From: D2472 sp964444385
Lineage (GTDB): Bacteria; Pseudomonadota; Gammaproteobacteria; Magnimaribacterales; D2472
Assembly: GCA_964444385.1 (NCBI GenBank)
Contig: CAYUHD010000021.1
Coordinates: 1 to 22,785, forward strand
Direction: 5' to 3'
Length of the DNA stretch: 22,785 nucleotides
Shown here: piece after piece, positions 8,161 to 16,244 of the stretch
Numbering within the stretch: position 1 is the stretch's first letter
Layout: each line of letters starts with the position of its first letter
Position numbers and translations under genes: made by a program
Notes under the pieces: model-generated
Seen by the model: only the letters and a program-made list of their open reading frames with translations
Told to the model about the DNA's origin: nothing
Databases searched by the model: none

Positions 8161-8194
8161 GAATTGAATATACTACATTAAGAAAATATTATTT

Positions 8195-8896
8195 ATGAAA
8201 ATAGGAATTCTTAATACAGATATTGTTCAGTTAGAGGGCGCTTTTGAATTTGGGCAATATCCTGAAATGTTCTCAAAGGTTTTTTGGATGGTAGAACCAA
8301 ATATTAAATTCAGAACATATGAAGTGCAATTTGGTAATTATCCTCTGGAAGTAAACGAATGCGATGCTTATCTAATCACCGGAAGTAAAGCGAGCGCCTA
8401 TGAAGATACACCTTGGATTCATTCACTGAAAAAATTTATTCAAAAGCTGCATGAGAATAAAAAAAAGTTAATAGGCATATGTTTTGGTCATCAAATAGTT
8501 GCAGAGGCTCTAGGGGGATCAGTTAGGGAATCTCTAGATGGATGGCATGTTGGCGTAGATTCAATTTTTTTAAAAAAAGAAGCATCCCAATTTGGAAGTG
8601 TGGGTGATGAGTACAATTTAATTTTTAGCCATAAAGATGAAGTGATAAAACTTCCAAAAAATGCAAAATTAATTGGAGGATCAACAACATGCCCAAATGG
8701 TATGTTTGTGATCGAGAATCATATTTTGTGTACACAAGGGCATATTGAATTAGATAAAAAGTTTGCAAAAATAGTGTATGACTTTAGAAAGGACCAAATT
8801 GGAAATTCTAAGTATCAAAATGCTTGTGACACTTTAGCTATGAAGACTGATGAACTTGAAGTTGCAGCAAGTCTCTTAAGATTTTTAAAGAACTAA
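8195..8896 (+). CDS. Class I glutamine amidotransferase-like protein
   Basis: This is a stand-alone 233-residue GATase1-fold protein. The nucleophile elbow GICFGHQ places Cys96 as the catalytic cysteine. QGHIE at 181-185 supplies His183 and Glu185, completing the Cys-His-Glu triad, so the domain looks catalytically competent. ITGSKASAYED is the oxyanion-side loop seen in GMP-synthase-like amidotransferases. There is no fused synthetase domain. Close relatives are usually annotated as GMP synthase-like or gamma-glutamyl-hydrolase-like amidotransferases, and the acceptor substrate is unknown. It is divergent from the AGCS symporter with a very short gap, and its stop is one base from the convergent dioxygenase stop. 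Confidence 0.87.
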   Translation: MKIGILNTDIVQLEGAFEFGQYPEMFSKVFWMVEPNIKFRTYEVQFGNYPLEVNECDAYLITGSKASAYEDTPWIHSLKKFIQKLHENKKKLIGICFGHQIVAEALGGSVRESLDGWHVGVDSIFLKKEASQFGSVGDEYNLIFSHKDEVIKLPKNAKLIGGSTTCPNGMFVIENHILCTQGHIELDKKFAKIVYDFRKDQIGNSKYQNACDTLAMKTDELEVAASLLRFLKN

Positions 8897-8897
8897 T

Positions 8898-9722
8898 TTA
8901 ATAAGGTTTATCGCCATCAATCGCTACACGTTGAAGTAAACGATGTGCAGGAAAGTAGTCATTTATAGGTTTATGCTGGGTGCTTCGATTGTCCCATATA
9001 GCAATTGAATTTGGCTCCCATTTAAAACGACAAGTATATTCAGCTGTAATAACATGATTATACAAAAACTTTAATATTGCAGAGCTTTCTTTTTCAGGCA
9101 ATTCAATGATTTTGGTGGTAAATAAAGAGTTTACAAAAATCACTTTTTGATTGGTTTCTGGATGAACTCTTATCACGGGATGTAACACAGGAGGATTATC
9201 TTTTACCGCTTGTGCCAAGCGCTCTTGACCACCAGGTTCAGCTAAGCTTTCTTTAAATCCATAACTAAAATCATGTTCAGCATTCAAAGTTGAAAGAAAT
9301 TTCTGCATGTCCTTTGATAATCCATCATATGCAGCTGTCATGCTTGCCCACATGGTATCGCCCCCTTTTGGTGGGCAAATTTTTGATCTAAGAACCGAAC
9401 CAAGTGGGGGGTGCTCACGAAAAGTCATATCTGAATGCCACGCCTCTATTTTGGTTGGTTTATCTGGCGTGCTTTCCAGAATTGTGATTTCAGGAAATCC
9501 CTCTACTGTCTGATAAGCAGGATGAGTTTGAACTGGCCCAAAAGACTCAGCCAATGATTTATGTTGAGCGGGAGAAATATCATGATCTCTAAAAAAAATT
9601 ACTTGGTGCTCTATAAGCAACCTTCTGATTTCAGCATAAACCTCTGGAGAAAGATCTTGGCAAAGATCTACCCCGTGCAATTCTGCACCTAAGGCTGCTG
9701 AAATGGGTCTAACTTCAAACAT
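8898..9722 (-). CDS. tauD: TauD/TfdA-family Fe(II)/2-oxoglutarate dioxygenase, closely TauD-like
   Basis: TauD hydroxylates taurine next to the sulfonate, releasing sulfite and aminoacetaldehyde, using 2-oxoglutarate and O2. The 274-residue protein matches E. coli TauD along most of its length, including a GDKPY end like GDKPF in E. coli. The Fe ligands are H96 and D98 (in WHSD) and H250 (in STQHK). R265 corresponds to the 2-oxoglutarate-binding arginine. The blocks GGDTMWAS, AEHDFSYGF and SIAIWDNRSTQH are typical. No tauABC transporter is nearby, so the true substrate may be another sulfonate or a related acid. It is the last gene of a minus-strand run after a cupin gene (29-base gap). A GAGGTAA sequence sits about 15-20 bases upstream of the start, further than usual for a ribosome-binding site. 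Confidence 0.88.
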   Translation of the reverse strand: MFEVRPISAALGAELHGVDLCQDLSPEVYAEIRRLLIEHQVIFFRDHDISPAQHKSLAESFGPVQTHPAYQTVEGFPEITILESTPDKPTKIEAWHSDMTFREHPPLGSVLRSKICPPKGGDTMWASMTAAYDGLSKDMQKFLSTLNAEHDFSYGFKESLAEPGGQERLAQAVKDNPPVLHPVIRVHPETNQKVIFVNSLFTTKIIELPEKESSAILKFLYNHVITAEYTCRFKWEPNSIAIWDNRSTQHKPINDYFPAHRLLQRVAIDGDKPY

Positions 9723-9751
9723 ATATCTTAAAAATTATTACCTCTATAAGT

Positions 9752-10276
9752 TTAATCTCTTATTTCGCTATCAATCAAGACTGCTATTAACAAGGCGGGT
9801 TCTTGACCATGATTTACCCAGGCATGATTTGTGGCTCTTTGCACAACAGTATCAAATGGTTGAAGCCTTACTTCTTCTTCATCCAACAGGAGACTCACAT
9901 CACCTTTTAATAAAATAATATAATCAATGGTTTCAGTTTTATGCATTGCTGGATGCTTGGAAGTATCAATTCTATGATGAGCAGCGCCAATACGATCAAA
10001 TGCTTCGGCTGCAGCATCCTGCAGAACCTCCCACGGCACTCCTTCTGGTATTGGATTAATTTGAAAGTATCTAAATTTTGTTCCATTAGCAGGAGGAGAC
10101 AAAATAACTTCTGAATCTGCTCTATCAATTCCATCCGTTGTATCAATTGGTTGGCCATCCGTATTCCAGATTTCAAATAAGCCTCCAACATCCTCGCCAA
10201 TTGATCGAGCTGGCGCCCCATCAATGGTGATGACAGATTTTCCAGATTTATTATGCCCTGTGATTATTCTTCTCAT
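9752..10276 (-). CDS. Cupin-domain protein of unknown function
   Basis: This 174-residue protein has an N-terminal segment of about 95 residues and a C-terminal single cupin domain. Cupin motif 1 is visible around 108-125 with H108, H112, E115 and G125. Motif 2 is visible around 140-155 with a PFD turn, H151 and N155 in the H-x3-N pattern. H112, E115 and H151 are candidate metal ligands. The arrangement suggests a metal-binding enzyme or a small-molecule-sensing cupin; I cannot name the substrate. It lies between the DUF1543 gene (31 bases upstream) and the tauD-like gene (29 bases downstream) on the same strand, so a shared pathway or shared regulation is plausible but unproven. Confidence 0.8.
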   Translation of the reverse strand: MRRIITGHNKSGKSVITIDGAPARSIGEDVGGLFEIWNTDGQPIDTTDGIDRADSEVILSPPANGTKFRYFQINPIPEGVPWEVLQDAAAEAFDRIGAAHHRIDTSKHPAMHKTETIDYIILLKGDVSLLLDEEEVRLQPFDTVVQRATNHAWVNHGQEPALLIAVLIDSEIRD

Positions 10277-10307
10277 GCTATTTTCTTAACTATCATTAAA
10301 AAATTAA

Positions 10308-10577
10308 TTAAAGTTTTTTTGATTCATTGTATGAATATACCTTAGATTTTTTTTGCTGTGGATTTTTGGTTAAATGAACCTCATAACCATCTACATTGGT
10401 GATCTCTTTAATTCCATCAATATGCATTTTCTTATTTCTAAATTCATCCATACGCATTATTTTTTTCTTTGCAGACTTAGCATTTCCAGCGGCTACAAAA
10501 AAGTTAATGTGAGATTCATAAATCCCCTCACCAACTTGATCATCATAAAACCCCACATGAATCATAAATAATTTCAT
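10308..10577 (-). CDS. Small DUF1543-type protein
   Basis: This 89-residue protein begins MKLFMIHVGFYDD and continues GIYESHINFFVAAGNAKSAKKKI, which I recognise as the DUF1543 pattern. Its biochemical role is unknown. It has no signal peptide or membrane segment, and a lysine-rich C-terminus (QQKKSKVYSYNESKKL). It lies in the minus-strand run between the RND permease gene and the cupin gene, with 31-base gaps on both sides. A 10-base palindrome GTTAATTAAC (10588-10597) and two copies of TAGTTAATT sit just upstream of its start, which may mark a separate promoter or simply AT-rich DNA. Confidence 0.78.
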   Translation of the reverse strand: MKLFMIHVGFYDDQVGEGIYESHINFFVAAGNAKSAKKKIMRMDEFRNKKMHIDGIKEITNVDGYEVHLTKNPQQKKSKVYSYNESKKL

Positions 10578-10608
10578 ATTTTTCTTAGTTAATTAACAAG
10601 TAGTTAAT

Positions 10609-13600
10609 TTATAACTTTTTTGAAATAACGTAGCAAGCTGGAATATAAAACAAAGCAATGATTGCTGACCCTATTACGCCCCCAGCCATTGCCCAAGCTA
10701 GGGGTTGAAAGAATATGCTTGTTAATAATAAGGGCATGAATCCACCAATCGTGGTTGCAGAAGTGGTAACAACATGGCGAGTCGATCTAATAATTACTTC
10801 AACAAGCTCTTCTTTATTGATCGGCGAATTAGCATTTGCCTCTTTGATGTGAGACAAAACTACAATGGAATCATTGATTGAAAGACCTGCCAATCCAATA
10901 GCACCAACCAAGCCGATAAATCCAAAATTAGCCTGCCCTAGAGTTAAACCTAAAAATGCTAGGCCTGTGCACCAAATAGCTACGCTCAAAATTAAACCTG
11001 CTTGCCTAAATGAATTTAAAGCTGACACTAATGCCACAATAATAAGTACAAAGAATAAGATAGCAGATGAAAAAATATTTGATTGAGACTGACCTCTAGC
11101 CTCTGCTTCACCACCTACTTCAAGAATATATCCAGGGGGTAATTCAGCTTTGAAAATTTGTATTTTTTCATTTAAATATTTTTCAGTATCGGATGGTAGG
11201 AGTCCTGGCCAAATCCAAGCAGCAACCTGATTCTGCCTTTTACCAGCATCACGTGAAACAAAATTAGCTTGGTTGGTTACTTGAAATTCTCCATAATTTG
11301 AAGAATAATCAAATCCTTCTCTTGAGGGCACTGATAAGAATTGGGTGGACTCAATTGAATCAATTGATGAACCCCTCAGTTTAATTGGTAACTCCTTATT
11401 ACCATCAAGCATTGTCCCAACTATCGCCCCCTCGCTTGCGATTGCTAGCTCATTGATAAAAAATTCTCCAGAAATAGCGCTTAGAGCTAGATTAGATTCA
11501 TCAAATTTAAATTCTAAATTTGTTGCGCCTCCAGATAGCTCGCTATTTGTTAAAAAGACATCGGGTGCTCCTCTAATTATTAACTCTAATTTATTTCCTA
11601 AAGCTCTTAAAACTGAGAAATCTGGTCCGTCAATGCTGTACTCCACAGCAGCATCAACTGGAGGACCAGAATCAAATTTATCTACAATAATCTTTAGATC
11701 AGGGTTTTCGGAAGTAACTTTTTTTGCAAGTGCAGGCAAAGTTTTAACCATATCCTTGTATGAAGTCGATATATACACTCCTTGGGCTAAATTATTGGCT
11801 CCCAAAGCAGAATCTCCGCCAATCACGTTATAAAGAATCCTTGGTAACCGTCTGCCAATGAACCAGAAATCATCCTTTACAATTCCAGTTTGATCAATAG
11901 ATTCCCTCAACCTTAATACTGCTTTTTCGGTACTTTGAACATTGGAGTTTGGAGGCAACTCAATTGAAACTTTAAACATATTTCTATCTAACTCTGGGAA
12001 AAAATCTGCTTTTAAAAATGGAAAAGATAAAAAACCAACCAATGGCAGCACCATTGCAATCATTATTGCTCTTTTTGGGATTGCATATGACCAAGTAAGA
12101 AGATCTTTATATCTTTTAAGAAGTTTTTTATTTGAATACCCATTTCCTGAAAAAATATCTTTTTCAAAAAACTTAATCTGACCCATGTAATTTAAAAGCA
12201 CTGGAACAACATATAATGCAAGAAACAGTGATGAGGTGATGGAGAGGATTACTGTTTTTGCCATACCCCCAACAAATTCTGAACTAGGTCCTTGCCCTGC
12301 CGCAATTGGGAAAAAGGCTAAAGCTGTTGTAGCTGTTGCCGCCGCAAGAGGTATCCAAAGATGATGAAATGTTTCTTGAGAGGCTTTTTCGCGAGAATAG
12401 CCTAAACTTCGTCTATATTTGAAATCTTCGACAACTATGATTGCATTATCAATTAACAATCCGAGCGCAATGATAATTCCTGTCATTGAGGTTTGATGCA
12501 GAGGTAATCCAAGTAACTTGCAACCAAATAACACCAAAAAAATAGTAAATGGTATTACTGATCCAACGATCAAGGCTGATTTGAATCCTAGTAAGAAGTA
12601 ACTAATTCCGATAACTATAAATGTTGCAAATAGAATACTTAAATACAGATTATTAAATTTTTGTTTAAAGTAATAAGATTCATCATAGATTTTTTCTATT
12701 GATATCTCTGTGGGCAACTCTTGTTTGAACTCATTGACCAATGCTTCAATGCTCTCAACATATAGATCTACTCTTTGAGAAAAAGCTCCTCTTACTTCAA
12801 CTAGGACTGACCTCTCACCATTAAAAATAATGAGTTCTTCAAGAGGATCTCTGGGATTTTTTGATAAATTTGCAATATCTCCCAAACGAATAATCTCATA
12901 TTCATTAAAAACTTTTATTGGTAAATTAGCTACCTGCGAGAGACTAGTTAAATTATCCTTAGATTTAACAAGAAGCTCTTTTCCATTCTGAGAAATTTGT
13001 CCTATGGGTTTTTTTGTATCAAGTGCTGATAGAACTTGCGCTACTTCTTGAAAAGTTAAGCCTAGAGCGGATAGTTTTGCATTATCTATTTCCACCAAAA
13101 CTTCTTCATCAGCTGCACCAAAAACAAAGCTTCTGTCTGATCCGCCTGCATATGCAAGAGTTTGACGCAGATCCTCAGCTATTCTGGAAAGAAGTATTAG
13201 AGGTATTTTACCATCTCCATTCCAAGTTAATGCATATAACAAAGTTGTAGGAGGTCCGCTGCTTCTTATTAGTTGAGGTTTAACACTTGATGGCAATAAG
13301 AATAATGATTGGTCTAGCTTATCTTGAACTTCTGACCAAACTTGCTCTATTAAATCTGGAGTAACCTCATCTTTAATTTCTAAGACTGTTGTTCCAAAAC
13401 CTTGAGATGCAAAAGAAATAATCTCATCTAACTCGTAGATTTCTCTGAGCTTCGCCTCCATAGGCTCTAAAATTTGAGTTTCAATTCTTGTTGGAGACGC
13501 TCCTGGATAAATAGTTTGAACAGTTGACCAACGTTGGGCAAGTTCAGGATTTTCTTGCCGAGGAATAGTAGCTAAAGAAAAAATACCTGATAAGAAAATA

Positions 13601-13659
13601 AATATTAAAAGTAAGGCAAAAACCCTTGGTCTATTAAATAAAATTTTTAGCAGCGTCAT
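10609..13659 (-). CDS. RND-family efflux transporter, inner-membrane permease
   Basis: This 1016-residue protein is a full-length proton-driven RND permease of the hydrophobe/amphiphile type. It has a first transmembrane helix, a large periplasmic loop, a helix bundle, a second periplasmic loop and a second bundle. The early IYPGASPTRIETQILEPMEAKL segment is typical of the family. TM4 reads GLLIDNAIIVVED, with D404 matching AcrB D407 and N405 replacing AcrB D408. The TM10 region reads GLSINDSIVVL, with N929-D930 near where AcrB has its lysine-asparagine pair. It starts three bases after the adaptor gene stop, so the two are co-translated. No outer-membrane channel gene is nearby; a TolC-like protein encoded elsewhere would be needed. 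Substrates cannot be predicted. Confidence 0.93.
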   Translation of the reverse strand: MTLLKILFNRPRVFALLLIFIFLSGIFSLATIPRQENPELAQRWSTVQTIYPGASPTRIETQILEPMEAKLREIYELDEIISFASQGFGTTVLEIKDEVTPDLIEQVWSEVQDKLDQSLFLLPSSVKPQLIRSSGPPTTLLYALTWNGDGKIPLILLSRIAEDLRQTLAYAGGSDRSFVFGAADEEVLVEIDNAKLSALGLTFQEVAQVLSALDTKKPIGQISQNGKELLVKSKDNLTSLSQVANLPIKVFNEYEIIRLGDIANLSKNPRDPLEELIIFNGERSVLVEVRGAFSQRVDLYVESIEALVNEFKQELPTEISIEKIYDESYYFKQKFNNLYLSILFATFIVIGISYFLLGFKSALIVGSVIPFTIFLVLFGCKLLGLPLHQTSMTGIIIALGLLIDNAIIVVEDFKYRRSLGYSREKASQETFHHLWIPLAAATATTALAFFPIAAGQGPSSEFVGGMAKTVILSITSSLFLALYVVPVLLNYMGQIKFFEKDIFSGNGYSNKKLLKRYKDLLTWSYAIPKRAIMIAMVLPLVGFLSFPFLKADFFPELDRNMFKVSIELPPNSNVQSTEKAVLRLRESIDQTGIVKDDFWFIGRRLPRILYNVIGGDSALGANNLAQGVYISTSYKDMVKTLPALAKKVTSENPDLKIIVDKFDSGPPVDAAVEYSIDGPDFSVLRALGNKLELIIRGAPDVFLTNSELSGGATNLEFKFDESNLALSAISGEFFINELAIASEGAIVGTMLDGNKELPIKLRGSSIDSIESTQFLSVPSREGFDYSSNYGEFQVTNQANFVSRDAGKRQNQVAAWIWPGLLPSDTEKYLNEKIQIFKAELPPGYILEVGGEAEARGQSQSNIFSSAILFFVLIIVALVSALNSFRQAGLILSVAIWCTGLAFLGLTLGQANFGFIGLVGAIGLAGLSINDSIVVLSHIKEANANSPINKEELVEVIIRSTRHVVTTSATTIGGFMPLLLTSIFFQPLAWAMAGGVIGSAIIALFYIPACYVISKKL

Positions 13660-13662
13660 GAC

Positions 13663-14658
13663 TTAACTAGATTTAAGTATTTCGCTCTCTATAACTCTCT
13701 CAGCCCCACCAGCAACAACCATATCTCCAGTTGATATAGTTCCAGAGATAAATGCGTTGTCGCCCTCGACATGAATTAACTCTACAATTTCTTTAGATAC
13801 TTGATATTGATTATTTTGATCTTTAGAAACCGTATAGAGATTCCACAAACCCTGAGTTCCTTGGGAAAGCGACTTGAGTGGCACCCAAGCGCCAGTCATT
13901 GATTTTGTTTGTTGAAGTTGAAGGTATGAAATAGATCCTGGATTGATAAATATATTAAATTCAAAAATACAAAGCCTATTGTCAGTTCCTTGATTGCTCA
14001 TTTTTGTATAACGCTTGAGTGAAGCTGGGTAAATTTTATTACCTATTAAAAAATTATATGTCTCTCCTAAAATTAAACCCTCAATAATATTGCTGGGGAC
14101 TGAAACATGCGCCTCGACATTAGTCGAATCTATAATCTCTAGAATCGGAACCCCGGGACTGATTACAGTGCCTGAATCAAGAAATCTATTTTGAATATAG
14201 CCCTCAAATGGAGCGCGAATTAAAGTTTGCTCTAATTTGACTGTATATAAATCTACTTGTGCCTTGGCGATCAAATATTCTGAATTTGCTCTATCTAATT
14301 CCTGATTGGAAATAAATCCTTTTTCCTTTAAGTCTTTAAATCTTTGTAATGCTTGATCGGCAAGATCATATGCAGCCAAAGCTTGATTTAGATTGGCTTG
14401 CATTTCAGATGGATCCAAAGCTGCTAAAACTTCATTCTTTTTAACGGCATCTCCAATATCAATTTTAATTTCTGCAATTTTGCCTGGTACCTCAAAGGCT
14501 AATTTAGAATAATTTAGTGGAAGAATCTTGCCAGGAAAGCGTTGAATTGTATTGTAAGAATTTTGGATCTCAATTGTTGTAATTTCCAAAGAAGCGCCAG
14601 CTGACGATAAATCAAAAGCTATCGGTAAAAAAAACAACAGTTTTATAAATTTATTCAT
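13663..14658 (-). CDS. RND efflux periplasmic adaptor (membrane fusion protein)
   Basis: This 331-residue periplasmic adaptor links the RND permease to an outer-membrane channel. A signal peptide is visible (about residues 1-22, ending near SSAGA). There is no lipobox cysteine, so it is probably not a lipoprotein. A lipoyl-like half-domain (about 50-85, VPGKIAEIKIDIGDAVKKNEVL) is followed by a helical hairpin rich in Q, A, L and K (about 85-140), the second lipoyl half (IRAPFEGYI), then the beta-barrel and membrane-proximal domains. The hairpin is short, as in many RND adaptors of this size. Its start faces the TetR-family gene across 84 bases holding the dyad operator, so the pump is likely regulated by that repressor. 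Confidence 0.92.
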   Translation of the reverse strand: MNKFIKLLFFLPIAFDLSSAGASLEITTIEIQNSYNTIQRFPGKILPLNYSKLAFEVPGKIAEIKIDIGDAVKKNEVLAALDPSEMQANLNQALAAYDLADQALQRFKDLKEKGFISNQELDRANSEYLIAKAQVDLYTVKLEQTLIRAPFEGYIQNRFLDSGTVISPGVPILEIIDSTNVEAHVSVPSNIIEGLILGETYNFLIGNKIYPASLKRYTKMSNQGTDNRLCIFEFNIFINPGSISYLQLQQTKSMTGAWVPLKSLSQGTQGLWNLYTVSKDQNNQYQVSKEIVELIHVEGDNAFISGTISTGDMVVAGGAERVIESEILKSS

Positions 14659-14681
14659 AAAATTTAATGTGCTATGCTAAT

Positions 14682-14702
14682 AATGTTTGCAGCGTAAACA
14701 TT
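14682..14702. promoter_or_regulatory. Likely TetR-family operator in the divergent efflux promoter region
   Basis: A 21-base imperfect palindrome has perfect 7-base arms, AATGTTT and AAACATT, around a 7-base centre GCAGCGT. One further centre pair (C/G) also matches. Its size and symmetry fit a TetR/AcrR-type dimer site. It lies between the adaptor start (14658) and the regulator start (14743), so one bound dimer could control both directions. The half-site AACATTG recurs at 14728-14734, close to the regulator start. The promoter hexamers could not be assigned with confidence. Confidence 0.65.
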
Positions 14703-14742
14703 GTATATTTTTGATGTAATCACTGTCAACATTGAATTACTT

Positions 14743-15342
14743 ATGAAGTACCATCACGGCAACTTAAAAGAAGAACTTATTTCAAGCGCATGTACTATTT
14801 GCGAGGCTAATGGTCATGATCATATGAGTTTAAGGTCCATTGCAAAAGAAGCAAACGTTTCACAAACAGCTCCATACAGACACTTTAAAACTAAGGAAAG
14901 CCTGCTTGCTGAGGTATCAAAAAAGGGGTTTGAAGAATTAACAAATAGATTAAGAAAAGCTCTTAGTAGAAATGAATTGTCATCTTCAAAAGAAAAATTC
15001 ATTGAAATGGGTCTTGCTTATCTTGAGTTTGGCTTAGAAAAAAGAAAAACCTATGATCTTATGCACAGCCCTAAGATTGATAAAGAAGAATTTCCTGAAC
15101 TACTAGAAACAGCACAAGGTGCATTTGATGAGCTTGTTAAAATCCTTGTTGAATTAAATCCTGGAATAGATGAAGAGAGTCTCGGACAAATGTGCATTAA
15201 GCACTGGGCAATGATGCATGGTTTAGTTGGCTTATTAGGGGATATTGAAGCAGATCCAGAAATAGATTCAAGTGCAGGAAATGCAATAGCAGTTGTTAAA
15301 AATGATTTAAGATCTTTTCTTGTTAAATCTATCGAATTTTAA
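14743..15342 (+). CDS. TetR/AcrR-family transcriptional regulator (WHG-type C-terminus)
   Basis: This is the probable local repressor of the efflux genes. The ATG at 14743 gives a protein beginning MKYHHGNLKEELI, the usual start of this TetR subgroup (YHHGNLREAL). An upstream ATG at 14701 would add 14 atypical residues and would start inside the operator. The 199-residue protein has an N-terminal helix-turn-helix (about 28-47, MSLRSIAKEANVSQTAPYRH). Its C-terminal domain has the W-x3-HG signature (W155, H159, G160) of the WHG type. The ligand is unknown. Its stop overlaps the stop of the convergent DUF4399 gene. Confidence 0.9.
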   Translation: MKYHHGNLKEELISSACTICEANGHDHMSLRSIAKEANVSQTAPYRHFKTKESLLAEVSKKGFEELTNRLRKALSRNELSSSKEKFIEMGLAYLEFGLEKRKTYDLMHSPKIDKEEFPELLETAQGAFDELVKILVELNPGIDEESLGQMCIKHWAMMHGLVGLLGDIEADPEIDSSAGNAIAVVKNDLRSFLVKSIEF

Positions 15343-15743
15343 TCTACCTGAACTGTAATCCTTTTTGAATAGATGGGAGGATTATGTGGAATATGCCTAA
15401 AGTCACCCAAAAGCAATTGAAGAGTATGGCTTCCTTTAGGTAACTCAACTTCAACCTCTGTTTGCCCTTTTCCAAAATGCACGTGATTTCCATCCGCTGG
15501 TATTGGTTGATCAAGTGTGGGCAAATCTGCATTAATAATCAAATGATGGTGGCCTGTATGAGTCATATCAATGCCTGCTGGAGCAACACCAAAATTTTCT
15601 AGACCAAATCTAACAATAACTTTTCCAACAATAGACGCATGATTATTTGGTGAAATGAAATATACAGAAGCATTAGGTGATCCTGGTGTCAACTCCAAAG
15701 CATTCAATGAGACTGAAATTAGTAAGACGAACAAATATCTCAT
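15339..15743 (-). CDS. Secreted DUF4399-domain protein
   Basis: This 134-residue protein starts with a short signal peptide (about 1-16, MRYLFVLLISVSLNA) and is probably periplasmic. The rest matches the DUF4399 pattern: VYFISPNNHA, then VRFGLENFGVAPAG and TGHHHLIIN, then GDFRHIPHNPPI. Histidines are abundant (GHHH, NHVHFGKG, GSHT, RHIPH), which suggests metal binding, but no function is established. Its ATG overlaps the flavin reductase stop by one base (TAATG), so the two are translationally coupled. Its TAA stop overlaps the TetR-gene TAA on the other strand within a TTAA palindrome. Confidence 0.85.
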   Translation of the reverse strand: MRYLFVLLISVSLNALELTPGSPNASVYFISPNNHASIVGKVIVRFGLENFGVAPAGIDMTHTGHHHLIINADLPTLDQPIPADGNHVHFGKGQTEVEVELPKGSHTLQLLLGDFRHIPHNPPIYSKRITVQVD

Positions 15744-16207
15744 TAGTCTAAATACCCTCCATCTGCATACATTAATGTGTTAAATGTATCTGCGTTTTCT
15801 GCCCTAAGAACCTTAGCAATAACGATTTTATGAGAATGATAAACAACTGTTTCATCTACTTTACAAAATATGTTTGATTGAGCATTTTTAATAAAAGGCG
15901 TATCGCTAGTGTCCCAAAAATCATTTTCAAATCTATACGACCCCATTTTCTTTAAGCTACATATATTAGAAATTTCTTGCTGTGTTTTATTTAATATACT
16001 GATACAAAGATTTGCATTCTCAATAAGGACATCGTGGATACTTGCGCCATTGTTAACGCAAACAAGAATTGCTGGTGGATCGATTGTCAAAGATGTAACT
16101 GAGGATGCCGTCATAGCATATGGTTTGCCGGATGAGTCTTTTGCAGAAATAACACTGACAGATGCAGCTAAAAATCTCATTGCATTTAAAAATTGTTCTT
16201 TAGGCAT
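15743..16207 (-). CDS. Flavin reductase-like, FMN-binding protein
   Basis: This 154-residue protein is of the flavin reductase-like/FMN-binding split-barrel family (HpaC-like). It starts with FLNAMRFLAASVSVISAKDSSGKPYAMTASSVTSLTIDPPAILVC, in which the MTASSVTSLTIDPP block is diagnostic. Family members use NAD(P)H to reduce FMN or FAD for a partner monooxygenase, or act as oxidoreductases themselves. No partner monooxygenase is adjacent, so its client is unknown. It is coupled to the downstream DUF4399 gene by a TAATG overlap. It is divergent from rsmD with 37 bases between the starts, so the promoters of both must overlap coding DNA. Confidence 0.87.
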   Translation of the reverse strand: MPKEQFLNAMRFLAASVSVISAKDSSGKPYAMTASSVTSLTIDPPAILVCVNNGASIHDVLIENANLCISILNKTQQEISNICSLKKMGSYRFENDFWDTSDTPFIKNAQSNIFCKVDETVVYHSHKIVIAKVLRAENADTFNTLMYADGGYLD

Positions 16208-16233
16208 TGACGTTATAATTTATACTCTATAAA
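16207..16233 (+). promoter_or_regulatory. Candidate rsmD-hemC-hemD promoter
   Basis: TTGACG (16207-16212) and TATAAA (16228-16233) on the plus strand match the -35 and -10 consensus well. The spacer is 15 bases, shorter than the optimal 17. A start about seven bases downstream (near 16240) would leave a leader of only about five bases before the TTG start of rsmD. The -35 overlaps the first codon of the divergent flavin reductase gene. Confidence 0.4.
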
Positions 16234-16244
16234 AATTTTAAAAA

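Noticed and set aside
8898..10276. Horizontal transfer of the tauD-cupin pair from base composition
   Set aside because: A 420-base stretch of tauD counted about 43% GC against about 30% in rsmD. However, sampled lines of ilvD are as GC-rich as tauD, so the difference can reflect protein conservation and composition.
14701..14742. Upstream ATG for the TetR regulator
   Set aside because: The added residues are atypical and the start would fall inside the operator. The family pattern begins at MKYHHGNL.
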